A stretch of 64,000 nt of DNA from Candidatus Altimarinota bacterium. Lineage in GTDB: Bacteria; Patescibacteriota; Gracilibacteria; BD1-5; UBA6164. The translations under genes were made by a program, and so were the position numbers. The notes beneath the pieces were generated by a model. That model was not told where the DNA came from, ran no database searches, and saw only the letters and a list, made by a program, of their open reading frames with translations. Location: contig JALUWO010000017.1 in assembly GCA_027019405.1 (NCBI GenBank), forward strand, positions 1 through 64,000. The letters run 5' to 3'. Shown one piece after another: positions 45,222-55,890 of this stretch (the stretch's first letter is position 1; each line of letters starts with the position of its first letter).

Positions 45222-45248
45222 ATTATAGACAAAGTTTTTTTTTGTCAA
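45222..45248 (-). promoter_or_regulatory. Promoter of the Hyf-like operon
   Basis: On the minus strand TTGACA (45243-45248) and TATAAT (45222-45227), 15 nt apart, 36 nt before the start codon. Both boxes are perfect consensus. Confidence 0.65.
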
Positions 45249-45252
45249 AAGA

Positions 45253-45280
45253 AAAAAGATAGTTTTTGAACTATCTTTTT
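45253..45280 (-). terminator. Terminator upstream of the Hyf-like operon
   Basis: Stem AAAAAGATAGTT / AACTATCTTTTT immediately after the stop of the next gene on the minus strand. Confidence 0.8.
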
Positions 45281-46215
45281 TAATGATTTTTTATAAAAGT
45301 ATTTACATCTCACACAGTTTTAATTCTATATTTTCAAGTTTCAGGATTATATTTAATTGTATAATGAGGTAGTTCTCATCAATTTAAGTGTTTTAATGTT
45401 GAAAGATAAGCCTCAAAAGAAATATTATCCAATTCTTCTTTATTTAATTGTATATTTATGTCTTCTATTTTATTTAATTCTTCCACAAATCTTGATAAAA
45501 TATTTTTTTCTGCATTTCTATTATATACAAAATATTGAGATTCTTTTCATTTTTGAATAATAGATAATTTTTCAGGACTTCAAGTATTATCAATTAAAAT
45601 AACTCACTCAGGATTATGTTCTCAATCTAGTATATCTAATTTCTTTTGTGCTTTATTTATTCTTCTTAAAAATTTCATAAAGTCTTCATATTTTTCTGGG
45701 ATACTTAATGAATGAGATTTTTTATTAAAAGCAACATTACAATGTCAACAACCAATTTGTCATTTATTATTTATATTATGAGTATCACTATGTGTATAAT
45801 AATTATCAAGTCATCAAATAGTAACAATCAAAGCTTCATAAATATCTTCTGAACTTATTTCTCATGACAATCATAATTTATTTATATAATGATATGCTGA
45901 AGCTAATAATCAATCAGAACCTCAAGGAATTGATACTCCTTTTTCTTGTTTTTCTTCTGTTCTATCATCTATACAATAAGTTGTATTTGGAGATAGTACA
46001 TCATAATTATATGAAATAATATGATTTAAAACTTTATCTGGAATTTCTGATCATTCTTTAATTTCTATATCATTTTTATTTTCAATTATTCTTTTATAAA
46101 AAACAATTTTATCAATTTGTTTTTTTGTTAACTCAACATTAGGAGCTAATGGTTCTCTAGAAAAAGGTTTATATGCTTTTAATGAATCAATTTTTCATCA
46201 TCAATCAACTTCCAT
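45280..46215 (-). CDS. Hypothetical protein with a possible zinc site (carbonic-anhydrase-like pattern)
   Basis: The 311-residue protein is cytosolic and not a member of a family I can name. Its middle holds CIDDR followed by SIPGGSDGLLASAYHYI, then 65 residues after the first Cys an HSDTH motif and, 10 residues after its second His, GCGHC. The order Cys...His...Cys with CxDxR is reminiscent of beta-type or cadmium-type carbonic anhydrases. That is a pattern match only. The gene has its own promoter and terminator. Confidence 0.6.
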
Positions 46216-46245
46216 ATTTTATTTTTTAAAAATTAATGTTAGATT

Positions 46246-46273
46246 GTTATAGTACTTTAGTTTTATAAGTCAA
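46246..46273 (-). promoter_or_regulatory. Promoter of the 45.3-46.2 kb gene
   Basis: On the minus strand TTGACT (46268-46273) and TATAAC (46246-46251) with a 16-nt spacer, 31 nt before the start codon. Confidence 0.5.
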
Positions 46274-46380
46274 ATAAATTTTAACACATTTCTTAAATAT
46301 ACACAAAACAATTTTTTAAAAAATTGAATATTTTATTTTTTATATATAATTATATAAACTATTTTAATAAAAAATAAAAA

Positions 46381-47403
46381 ATGAGAGATTTTTTAAATAA
46401 AATAAAATTAAAAATTAAAATAATAATATATATAAGTATTATTTTAATTTTACTTTTTTGAATTCTTTATTTTACAACTAGTTATTTTAAACAAATAACA
46501 AATGATACAAAAATTCTACTATCAAAACTAATAGAAATAATAAATTATCCTTTAATTACTTTCTGAACATCAAAAATAAGCATATCAAATATTTTTATTT
46601 TCCTTATTATAATTTATATAGGAATAAAAATAGCCTGATTTTATAAGATTTTTATATACAATATAAGAAAAAAATATAATAATAATTTATCATATTCAAA
46701 TACAACTTTACTTGCAAATATAGGTTATTATACAATAATAACTATTGTACTTCTAACTTCTGTAAAAGTAATATGAATAGATCTTTCTAGTCTTACTATT
46801 ATAGCTTGAGCATTATCAGTATGAATCTGATTCTGATTACAAAATATAGTCTCAAATTTTGTATCAGGTATAATACTTATGTTTGAAAAAAGTATAAAAG
46901 TAGGTGACTATATTGAATTATCAGATTGAACAAGTTGAACAATTCTTGATATAAAAATGAGATCAGTTACAATAAAAACAAACAACAATATTGATATAAT
47001 TATACCAAATCAAAAATTTATAGAAAACAATATTGTAAACTGGACTTTAAATGATAAAAAAGTAAGATTTAAAATTCCTTTTTGAGTAGCTTATTGAACC
47101 ACAATAAAAGAAGTTGAAAAAGTTATATTAAACTCATTAGAGCAATCAAATATTCCTCATATGAAAAGTTGAGATTATAAACCATTGATAGTTATGACAA
47201 ATATGAATTCAAGCAGTATAGATTTTGAATTATATGTATGGATAAGATGAGATGAAACAACAAGACCAAATAGAACAAAATCAGATTATTTAAAAATGAT
47301 TTATACAAGTCTAAATGAAAATTGAATAAGTATACCTTTTCCTCAAACAGATTTACACATAAAAGATTCTATTCCATTAGAAATAAATATTAACCATAAA
47401 TAA
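46381..47403 (+). CDS. Small-conductance mechanosensitive channel (MscS family)
   Basis: The 340-residue protein has about four to five membrane helices. The pore helix GALSVGIGFGLQNIVSNFVS (about residue 140) is a very clear MscS TM3, followed by the beta domain with VGDYIELSDGTSGTILDIKM and IIIPNQKFIENNIVNW. It releases solutes during osmotic downshock. It is followed 12 nt later by miaB. Confidence 0.92.
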
Positions 47404-47415
47404 AATAATTAAAAA

Positions 47416-48867
47416 ATGAAAAAATATTATATAAAAACATTTTGATGTGCAATGAATCAAGCTGATTCAGAAAAAATAAATATGATTCTACTTCAATCTT
47501 GATTTTTAAAAGTAGCTAATTGGAAAAAAGCTGATTTAGTTGTTTTAAATACATGTTCAGTCAGACAAAAATGAGAAGATAAGGTAGTTGGACTACTTGA
47601 AGAAATAAAAAAATATAGTAAAAAAGAAAACAAAAAAATCATAACAACACTTACTGGTTGTATGATAAGAAAAACTTGAATGAATGAAAAATACTTAGAA
47701 AGCTATAAAAGAGATAGAAAAAATGCAAAACAAATAAATACATTAAAAGAAAGTAATGAAATATATAACAATGATGATAAATTATTCCCAAGACTTTGAG
47801 ATAAAATAGATATAGTATTGAGAATAGAAGATATAAAATATTTTCCTATTATATTAACACATATTTTTAATGAAGCTATCTGAAAAGATTATAGTTTTGA
47901 TGATTATTTAAAACAAAAACAATATAGAGAAAATCCATCAAGTGCTATTATTATAATACAAACTTGATGTGATAATATGTGTAGTTATTGTATAGTACCT
48001 CAAACAAGATGAAGAGAAAAGTCTAGAACTATAGAGGAAATAGTAAATGAAGCAAAACAAGTAGTAAGAAATTGAGCAAAAGAAATTACTCTTGTATGAC
48101 AAAATGTAAATTCTTACTGAAAAGAATTTGTAGATAAAAAATTTTGGAATAAAGAAAAAGCAAAATGGAATGATGGATTAGAAAAATCTCCTTTCAGACA
48201 ATTACTTGAACAGTTAGACAAAATAGAATGACTTGATAGAATAAGATTCACATCAAGTAATCCACATGATATGACTCAAGACATACTTGATGCTCATTTT
48301 GATTTAGAAAAAACATGTAACTACTTACATTTTGCACTACAATCTGGAAACAATAAGATGTTAAAGCAAATGAACAGAAGACATACTTATGAAGATTTTA
48401 AAAAAATGGTAAATTATTTAAGAAACAAAGACCCCTATTTCTCAATTTCAACAGATATAATTGTAGGATATTCAAATGAAACAGAAGAAATGTTTGAAGA
48501 TACAATTAAAGCATATAAAGAATGTCAATTTGATTTTGTATATAATGCTAGATATTCTGTAAGAAAAGGAACTATAGCAGAAAAAATATATCCAGATAAT
48601 ATTCCTGAAGAAACTAAAGCTAAAAGATGGCATAAACTTAATGATTTATTACTAGAAAATATACAAACTAGAAATAAGTTAATGTTAAATAAACAAGAAG
48701 ATATTCTTGTATCTTGAGAAAAAGATTGATATTTTTATGGTAGAACTAGAAATTTTAAAGAAGTATTTTTTAAAAAAGATGAAAAAATAAAAATTTGAGA
48801 TTTAGTAAAAGTAAAAATTACAAATCTAGATAAATATGTATTAAAATGAGAATTAATTAATGACTAA
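47416..48867 (+). CDS. miaB: tRNA-2-methylthio-N6-dimethylallyladenosine synthase MiaB
   Basis: The radical-SAM methylthiotransferase acting at A37 of tRNAs. The 483-residue protein begins YYIKTFGCAMNQADSEKI, with VLNTCSVRQKGEDKV and LTGCM (auxiliary cluster Cys), the radical-SAM CDNMCSYCIVPQTRGRE near residue 185, QNVNSYG and a C-terminal TRAM domain. It is about 35 residues longer than typical because of a lysine-rich stretch between the first two domains. Confidence 0.94.
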
Positions 48868-48875
48868 AAATAAGA

Positions 48876-49136
48876 ATGATACTAATAAAAACACTTATAA
48901 AAATAATTTTATTATACATAATAATTATTTTCATAACACCAAATCTATGACTTTTTTTAGATAAGAAATTAGATATAAAAATAAATAAAAAAATAATAAA
49001 TATAAGAAATTCTATTCAAAAAAATATATATTACGAATGGAGTTTATTTAAAAAATGGGCAAATAATCCAACTCCAAAAATGAGAAACAAATTAAATCAA
49101 GAAAATAAAGATATTAAAAATATTGAAAACAACTAA
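48876..49136 (+). CDS. Small membrane protein (86 aa)
   Basis: One hydrophobic N-terminal segment (residues 2-28), then a basic, helical tail with YYEWSLFKKWANNPTPK. It begins 8 nt after the miaB stop and probably shares its transcript. No family recognised. Confidence 0.55.
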
Positions 49137-49138
49137 TT

Positions 49139-49216
49139 ATGAATAAAACATTATTATATTCACTTATATTTTTGCCTATAATAATAGCAATAATATATAT
49201 TATATTTATAAAATAA
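49139..49216 (+). CDS. Tiny membrane peptide (25 aa)
   Basis: A single hydrophobic helix flanked by MNKT and a terminal Lys. It starts 2 nt after the preceding stop and ends inside the operon terminator, so it is transcribed. Coding is plausible but unproven. Confidence 0.3.
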   Translation: MNKTLLYSLIFLPIIIAIIYIIFIK

Positions 49217-49245
49217 GACTAGATAATTCTCTAGTCTTATTTTAT
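49208..49245 (+). terminator. Bidirectional terminator
   Basis: Stem AAAATAAGACTAGA / TCTAGTCTTATTTT between the convergent miaB operon and the methyltransferase gene. Confidence 0.85.
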
Positions 49246-50418
49246 CTTTAATTTAAAAATTTCTCTTCAAACAAGTTGTTTTTGTCTTTTATATAATAAA
49301 CTTCATGATTTAGTTTCTTTAAAATCAAATTCAGAAGGGAATAAAGGAAGTATATCACAATATTTATTCAATATATCATAAACTTCTTCAAAAAATATAT
49401 ATTTTCATTTTACATCCCAAAAAGGAAATGAAATAACTATATTCCCAGAAAATCAAACTTGCTTCAATCAAGAAAAGAATTTTTCATAAAGTTTTGATAA
49501 ATTCTTTTTTTGAATATTTATTCTATCAAAATTTATATTTTTTTGAGTCATTACCTCTCATAAAAATCATTCAGAAACAATTGAATCATTTTTATTATTC
49601 TTTAAAATAGAATTTTCTACTATATCTCTTGCATCAGCCTCAATTATCTCAATATTTAATCAAGAAATTTTAGATTTTAAATTTCAAAGATTAGATTTTG
49701 ATTCTTGAATCATTTTAGGATTAAAATCACTACCAAAAAGATTTTTTATTCACATATATGCTCATTCAATTAAAATTGTTCAAAGTCAAACAAAAGGATC
49801 ATAAAGTGAAATCAAATTCTTTCAATCATTCCTTGAAAGATTTATCATTATTTGTGAAAGTTTTGGTGGAAGCATTCATATATCCATATCTCTTGATTTT
49901 CAATAATCTCTAGCTGAATAAGCATCTATATCTTGGACCCAAATAGTTTTTCAAAAATAAAAAATACCTCCTAAATCAATTATATTAAAATCAATTCATC
50001 TTTTTATTAATTTATTTCATATAATCTGAGCTGATGACAGATTTTTATCATTTTTATTTACAAATCTTGAAGATACATTATTTTGTTTTAAAAATCTTTT
50101 AGTATTTATCAATATTTTAGACAACTGTAAATTAGTTTCTCAAAACAAATTTATTCAATAATTAAATTTTCAATCAAAACTTTTAGAATAATTTAAAACA
50201 GAATCTAGTATATCATCTAAAGTACTTTTTATATTTAGTTCAAATATTTTAATAGTTCAACCTAAAAAATTAGCTTTTAATAATATTTCTTCTTGATTAA
50301 GTCAATCTAAAACCAAAACACTTTTTTCACTATATATAACTTTTCAATCAGGAAAAACAGATAATATTTCACTTATACTAAGTTTAAATTCTCTTCAAAG
50401 TTGGAATCAATATAACAT
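49237..50418 (-). CDS. Trm11/TrmG10-type tRNA guanine-N2 methyltransferase
   Basis: The 393-residue protein has an N-terminal THUMP-like part and a C-terminal methylase. Characteristic are IDAYSARDYGKSRDMDIGML, PPKLSQIMINLSR, the SAM loop LYDPFVGLGTILIEG near residue 235, LFGSDFNPKMI and IIEADARDI. The normally following DPPY motif reads SEGFLGE (IVSEGFLGEVM), an altered catalytic loop. This is common in Trm11-like proteins of these bacteria as far as I recall, but the exact target is open. Confidence 0.78.
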
Positions 50419-50491
50419 AACTTTTTTATTTTTTTAATAATTATTTTAATTTATTATATAACTTTTTATAAAAAGCAATAATTTAAATATT

Positions 50492-51424
50492 TTATTTTAA
50501 TTCTAAATCAAAATTAAAATTTATTTTTTCTTCTACAATCTTTATTTCCTCAATAAGTTTTGCATTATTTTTTTCTAATTTTTTAATTAAATTATTTACC
50601 AAATCATGAGAAACTGATGCTCAAGAACTAATTCAAAGTTTTTTTATTCATTTTAAAAAATTTAAATCTAAATCTTCAAATCTATCAATTAAAATTGATT
50701 TTATTCAATACTTATCTCATATATTTTTTAATTTATTTGAATTACTAGAATTTTTTGATCAAATCACAATCAATGCATCTATTTTTTTTACTTCAATAAG
50801 TTTTTTTACTGCATTTTGTCTATTTGTTGTAGCATAACATATATCAGATGTATCTGGTTTTTCTATTTTTTTAAATCTATCAAAAATATATTTTTCCAAT
50901 TCATCTTTATCTGAAACTGAAAGAGTAGTTTGAGTAAGTAATACTAATTTTTCATCTTTTAAAGTATTTCTTAATAAATCTACATCTTTTTTATTTTCTA
51001 CTATAAAAATATTATTTTTATCCTCTCATAATATTCAAAGAGCTTCTTGGTGTTTTTTTTGTCCTATATAAATTATTTTATATCATTTTTGTAAAAATTT
51101 CTTAGCTTCTGTATGTACTTTAATAACTAAAGGACAACTTGCATCAATATAATTAATTCACTTATCTTTTACTTTTTGTATATATTTTGGACTTACTCAA
51201 TGAGCAGAAAAAATCATAATACCATTTTCTGGAATATTCTCTAAATTATCATCAAAAATAACTCCTTTATTCTTATAATAATCAATAATTATTTTATTAT
51301 GAATTATTTCATGATTTACAAAAATAGGAGCTTTATATTTTTCCAAAGCCCCATTTAATATATTAATAGCTCTATTAACTCAAGCACAATATCCTCTTGG
51401 ACTAGCTAAATAAATATTTATCAT
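50492..51424 (-). CDS. ispH: 4-hydroxy-3-methylbut-2-enyl diphosphate reductase
   Basis: The last enzyme of the MEP isoprenoid pathway, making IPP and DMAPP. The 310-residue protein has the three cluster-binding Cys in PRGYCAGVNRAI, DASCPLVIKVH and DICYATTNRQ, plus FSAHGVSP and SSGASVSHDL. All are standard for IspH. It feeds the prenyl synthases at 32.5-34 kb. It is followed by, and probably cotranscribed after, adk (4-nt spacing). Confidence 0.95.
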
Positions 51425-51427
51425 AAC

Positions 51428-52042
51428 TTATTTTAAATTTAATTTTTCTATTAATTCTTTAGTTACTCATTCTATACAATTATCTGCATCAATTTTAACC
51501 AACTTTCATTCTTTTTCATATTCATTAATAGCTGGCATTGTCTTAGTATAAAAGTCATCAATTCTTTGTTTTATTGATTCTTGATTATCATCTTTTCTCA
51601 CTTCAAGTTTATCTCAAGTTTTTGGATCATAATTAAAGCTAGATAAAAAAGTTTCTCAAGTTTTTGGATTATATTTTCTACCTAATAATCTTGCTTCTGC
51701 TTTTTCTCTAGATAATTCGAATAAAACTACCTTATAATTTCATAATACTTTGTCTGCTGTAGTTTTATTTCAAGCATTTCTAACAAGACCATCAAAAATA
51801 ATTTTCTCTGATTTTGCTTTATTTTCAAGAAAATCTAATAAAATATCTTCAATCATTTCTGGACTAACTTGTTTTCAAGCTTCAATTGTCTCTTTAATAG
51901 TTCTTCATAAATCACTATCTTCTTTTGCTAAAGTTCTCAAAGCACCTCCTGTTTCAAAAATTTCAAAACCAAAATTTTCTTGTAAAATTTTTCATTGAGT
52001 TCATTTACCAGAACCTTGAATTCATATAAATAATAATTTCAT
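51428..52042 (-). CDS. adk: Adenylate kinase
   Basis: The 204-residue protein has a P-loop FIGIQGSGKGTQGK, FETGGALRTLA, FDGLVRNAGNK and a LID region with GRKYNPKTGETF. The LID has no Cys cluster, so it is the zinc-free form. It balances AMP, ADP and ATP. It starts a minus-strand unit with ispH. Confidence 0.9.
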
Positions 52043-52063
52043 ACTTTTTTAAAATTTAAAAAT

Positions 52064-52101
52064 AAAATCCACCTAAGTAAAACTAGGAGGATTTTATAAA
52101 T
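52064..52101 (-). terminator. Terminator of the RNase P RNA gene
   Basis: On the minus strand AAAATCCTCCTAG pairs with CTTAGGTGGATTTT (one bulge), followed by T residues, just beyond the 3' end of rnpB and before adk. Confidence 0.75.
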
Positions 52102-52112
52102 TTTTATAATAA

Positions 52113-52489
52113 TTGCAAGAGTAATAAGCCGGATTCTGTATCTAGGTATCAATCTATCTAGGTTATAAATTACTTTATAACTCAAGCTGAGTATACTTTT
52201 ATAAAACAATAGGGGATAATAATTCTATAAAAGTACCATTCCCATTGCACCACATAAGGTTTACCAAGATTCTTACATTGCTGTAAGACTTCATTTGTAG
52301 CTATTAAAATAACACCAAATGACTTTTCACCTTTCACTAAAATTTAGCTAGTATTGTCTCTGTGGCACTATCTGTATTTATATTTTATTTATTAAATATA
52401 AACCAAGGTTGTTATCCTTTATGCTTTCCCCATGGTGTCCAGACTTTCCTCTCCTAGAATAAACTAGCAGTAGATACCTTCTCTTGCAA
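52113..52489 (-). ncRNA. rnpB: RNase P RNA, bacterial class A
   Basis: The catalytic RNA that cuts 5' leaders from tRNA precursors. Universal segments are present in order on the minus strand: GAGGAAAGTCTGGAC (P4 5' side), AGTGCCACAGAGAC, GTGAAAGGTGAAAAG, GGTAAACC, and AGAATCCGGCTTAT near the 3' end. The ends pair as P1 (GCAAGAG / CTCTTGC). About 377 nt, normal length. It has its own promoter and terminator. Confidence 0.93.
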
Positions 52490-52493
52490 AATA

Positions 52494-52520
52494 ATTATAT
52501 TGTTTTTTATTTTTTTGCAA
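52494..52520 (-). promoter_or_regulatory. rnpB promoter
   Basis: On the minus strand TTGCAA (52515-52520) and TATAAT (52494-52499), 15 nt apart; the -10 ends about 5 nt before the RNA's P1 helix, the right distance for the start of transcription. Confidence 0.5.
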
Positions 52521-52529
52521 CAAAAAAAA

Positions 52530-54137
52530 TTAATCAATTGATTTTATAGTTTTCAATATATTATAAATCTTTTTTTTCTCAAAAAATGAAACAACAGGAA
52601 TTTCAATCTCATCAAAATTTATAAAATCATATTTCTTTTTTAATTTTTTAATAAAATCTTCTTGAGAAATTTCCTTTTTAACTCTAGAATTTTTATTATT
52701 TTCTTCAATTTTAAATAAATATTTAACAAGTTCTCAAATAAAAAGAGGCATTGTTAAATCATTATATTCTAATCATCTTAACTGCATAAGTTTTTTAGCT
52801 TTCAAGATATCCTTAAATCAAACTTTTGCCAAAAATAAATCTCTAACTTCAATATTTTTTTCTTCTCAAGATTTAATTTTTTGTAACAAATTAACTATTT
52901 TTAAAGCTCATCTTCAATAAGAAGTATCTTTATGCTGAACTCAAGGCAAAGATAAATCATAATTCCTTTTTAATCTTAAAAATCTTCCAGCATGACCTGT
53001 ATCAGGATGAATTTTATTATTTAAATCTAAAAATCTTTTTAATTCTGTTCAAGTTAAGATTTCTCACATAAAAACTTTTGGAAAATGTTGTGGAACTCAA
53101 ATTTCTTCCAATTTTTTTCAATTTAATAAATTTTCCATAACTATTGCAAGTCATTCTTCTTTTTCCAAATTTGCTGCACTTCTAAAGTATCAAATCAATT
53201 TTTGATTATTCCTAAGATTTACAGTATGAGCTTCAATTTCATGAGAAATTAATTCTAAAATTCTTTTTATAGTTAAAAAATTATATTTTTCATTTTTTGG
53301 TATTCAAAGATGATATTCTCAATCATAAATACTTCATCTTTCTTCTATTTTCACATCTATATCCAATTTTAATAAATCAAAAACATCTTGGAGTATTTGA
53401 ACATATTTTTCTCTTGGAATTTTTTTAGATAAAAACTCTTTATTAACATTTTTTTCAATTTTTTCTTCTTTTATTTTAGGAAAATAAGAATAATCTTCTG
53501 GTAAATACTCTTCTGCTTTATGCAAAAAATTTAAATATTCTTTTTGTTCTATATCTTCTAATTTATCTTTATTTTTTTCATATCTATCTCTTAAAAATTC
53601 ATAGGCCAAAATTACTTCTCTAGGATTATTTTTTATTTCTCAATCAAAAATATCTTTTTCTAAAAGTTTTATTTTCTCTATAATTTCTTGTTTTTTTTCT
53701 AAATCTAAATTATTATTTATTCAAGCTTTTTCTAATTCAAATACAAGTCATAATTTAGTAATTTCTAAAATTTTTAAAGCATAATTCAAACTTCAAATCA
53801 ATAATTCTGAAATTATCTTTTCTTCTTCTCATTTTTTTTCTACATTATTAATTTCTTTAATATATTTTTTAATTAATTCTTGTTTTTCTAAAACTTTATA
53901 ATTAGTCTTCTTACCAAGATTTAATAAAACTTCTTTATTATTTAAATTTATTTCTTCTATTTTTTCTCACAAAAAATCAGAAAACAATGTAATATTAAAA
54001 TTATTTTCTCAATGTTTTTTATAACTATAAGTAACTTCAAAAATTTCAGTTAATTCTCAATTATAGATATTTTTGTTAATATCTTCTATTAATAAATCTA
54101 AATTATTTATTTGATTATTCTTTTCAACTAATTTCAT
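52530..54137 (-). CDS. DUF1704 (MATCAP-like) metallopeptidase family protein
   Basis: The 535-residue protein has a long charged helical N-terminal half (many Lys/Glu) and a C-terminal domain with ELISHEIEAHTVN near residue 300, an HExxxH zinc motif, followed by KEEGLAIVMENLL, whose Glu would be the third ligand. This is the layout of DUF1704, the family of the eukaryotic tubulin-tyrosine carboxypeptidase MATCAP. Substrate in bacteria unknown. No signal peptide, so it is cytosolic. Confidence 0.7.
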
Positions 54138-54323
54138 TTAATATTTTTTATTTAATTTAATATAAATATTTTAGCACTTTTTTTAAAAAAAATCAAATAT
54201 CAAAACAATAATTTTTTTTTATTCAAAAATGTTAAAAACTAAATATTCTTATTTATTACAAAAGAAAACTTAAGTATGTTCACATTTTTTAAACATAAAA
54301 CCTTGTCAAGCAAAAAGTTATTT

Positions 54324-54351
54324 TTGACTATTATTTCAAAACAAATATTAT
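54324..54351 (+). promoter_or_regulatory. dnaA promoter
   Basis: TTGACT and TATTAT with a 16-nt spacer, 49 nt before the dnaA start. The 54138-54399 interval is otherwise AT-rich, and I see no cluster of DnaA boxes in it. Confidence 0.5.
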
Positions 54352-54399
54352 GAAGTCATAACAAAAGAGAATTTTTAAAAAATAAACACAAATTTAAAA

Positions 54400-55818
54400 A
54401 TGGAAAAAAACTACAAACTTAAAAATATTTTATTAAATCTAATACCTGAAATCAAAAAACAAGATTTTCTAGTATATTTTAGAAAAATCTCAATTTTAGC
54501 TGAAAATAATGAAAAAATAACTTTTTGAGTTGTTTCTACTTTTATGAAAAATAATCTTGAAGCAAAATTCTATGATAAAATATTAAGAGCAACTCAAAAA
54601 GAAAAAGAAACTATAGAAAAAATAGAATTCAAAGTTGATAATGAAATAGATAATCCATCAAATTTAAATGTAATTAATTGTGCAACCTTTTTAAAAGAAG
54701 CTTGAAAAAAAGTAAATAAAAAAGATACAAAAAAACAAAGCATAGGCTCTACAATGAAAGAAAAAAATACTATAAATTCAAGATATGATTTTCAAAATTT
54801 CATTGTATGAGTTGATAATCAATTGGCCTTTTCAGCTTGTGAAGCAGTAGCAAAAAATCCATGAAAATCATATAATCCCTTATATATATATGGTGATGTA
54901 TGACTTTGAAAGACACATTTATTACAAGCAACTTGAAATGATATTTACAAAAAATATAAATGAAAAAAAGTTGTCTATACAACAGCTGATAAATTTATAA
55001 CTGAATATATTTCTGCAGTTAAAAAAAGAAAAGTAGAAATGCTAAGACAAAAATTTAGTGATATTGATGTATTAATAATTGATGATGTACAATTTTTAGC
55101 AAAAAAAGAACAAACTCAAAATGAGTTATATAATATTTTCAATTTATTATATGATCAAAATAAACAAATAATAATATCTTGAGATAGAGCACCTAAAGAA
55201 CTTGAAAACCTAGAACCAAGACTTAGAAGTAGATTTGAATGGGGAATAACTGTTGATATAGGTAAACCAGATTTTGAAACTAGACTTGCAATTCTACAAG
55301 AAAAAGCAAGAGAAAGAGAATTTATGGTACCTCAAGATATTGCTGAATTTATTGCTGCAAATGTTACTGAAAATATAAGAGAGCTTGAATGAATATTAAA
55401 TCAACTTATTGCTGAATATGAATTAACAGGAAAAACTCCTGAACTAAATAAAATAGCTGAAAAACTAAAAAAATTAAGCTTTACAACTGATATATTATGA
55501 GCAAATAAAAAAGAAACTGCTAAAATTCAAATAAAATCTTATGAAGATATTATAGATGCTGTTTCAAGACACTTCTGAATTGAGAAAGAATGAATATTAT
55601 GAGAAAATAGAAAAAAAGAATTTATGATACCAAGACAAGTAAGTATGTATTTATTAAAGACAAAAATGAATTATACTTATGAGAGAATTTGAAATATCTT
55701 TTCATGAAGAAATCATGCTGCAGTATTATATAGTTGTAGAAAACTTGAGAAGCTAATCAAAAAAGATAATGTATTATTAAATGAATTAAATATAATAAGA
55801 GAAACAATTTGATTATAA
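54400..55818 (+). CDS. dnaA: Chromosomal replication initiator DnaA
   Basis: The 472-residue protein has an N-terminal domain I, a linker rich in Lys, the AAA+ core (FQNFIVGVDNQLAFSA, Walker A GDVGLGKTH, DVLIIDDVQFLAKKE, LEPRLRSRFEWG) and the C-terminal DNA-binding helix-turn-helix with MYLLKTKMNYTYERIGNIFS then GRNHAAVLYS, the DnaA signature. It initiates replication. dnaN is not next to it, and no obvious origin lies directly upstream. Confidence 0.96.
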
Positions 55819-55852
55819 AAAACCCCAATTAATTTGGAGTTTTTTTCTTTTT
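55816..55852 (+). terminator. Terminator after dnaA
   Basis: Stem AAAACCCCAA / TTGGAGTTTT (one mismatch) with a T-run. Confidence 0.75.
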
Positions 55853-55890
55853 AAATATTATACAAATAAGAATATAAATAAGAATTAAAA

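Noticed and set aside
49237-50418. Hidden frameshift in the Trm11-like gene because the DPPY motif is missing
   Set aside because: The frame is open from start to stop with family motifs on both sides; the motif is substituted (SEGFLGE), not shifted.
54138-54399. Replication origin upstream of dnaA
   Set aside because: The interval is AT-rich, but I see no TTATNCACA-type boxes in a cluster and dnaN is not adjacent. Only a promoter can be supported.
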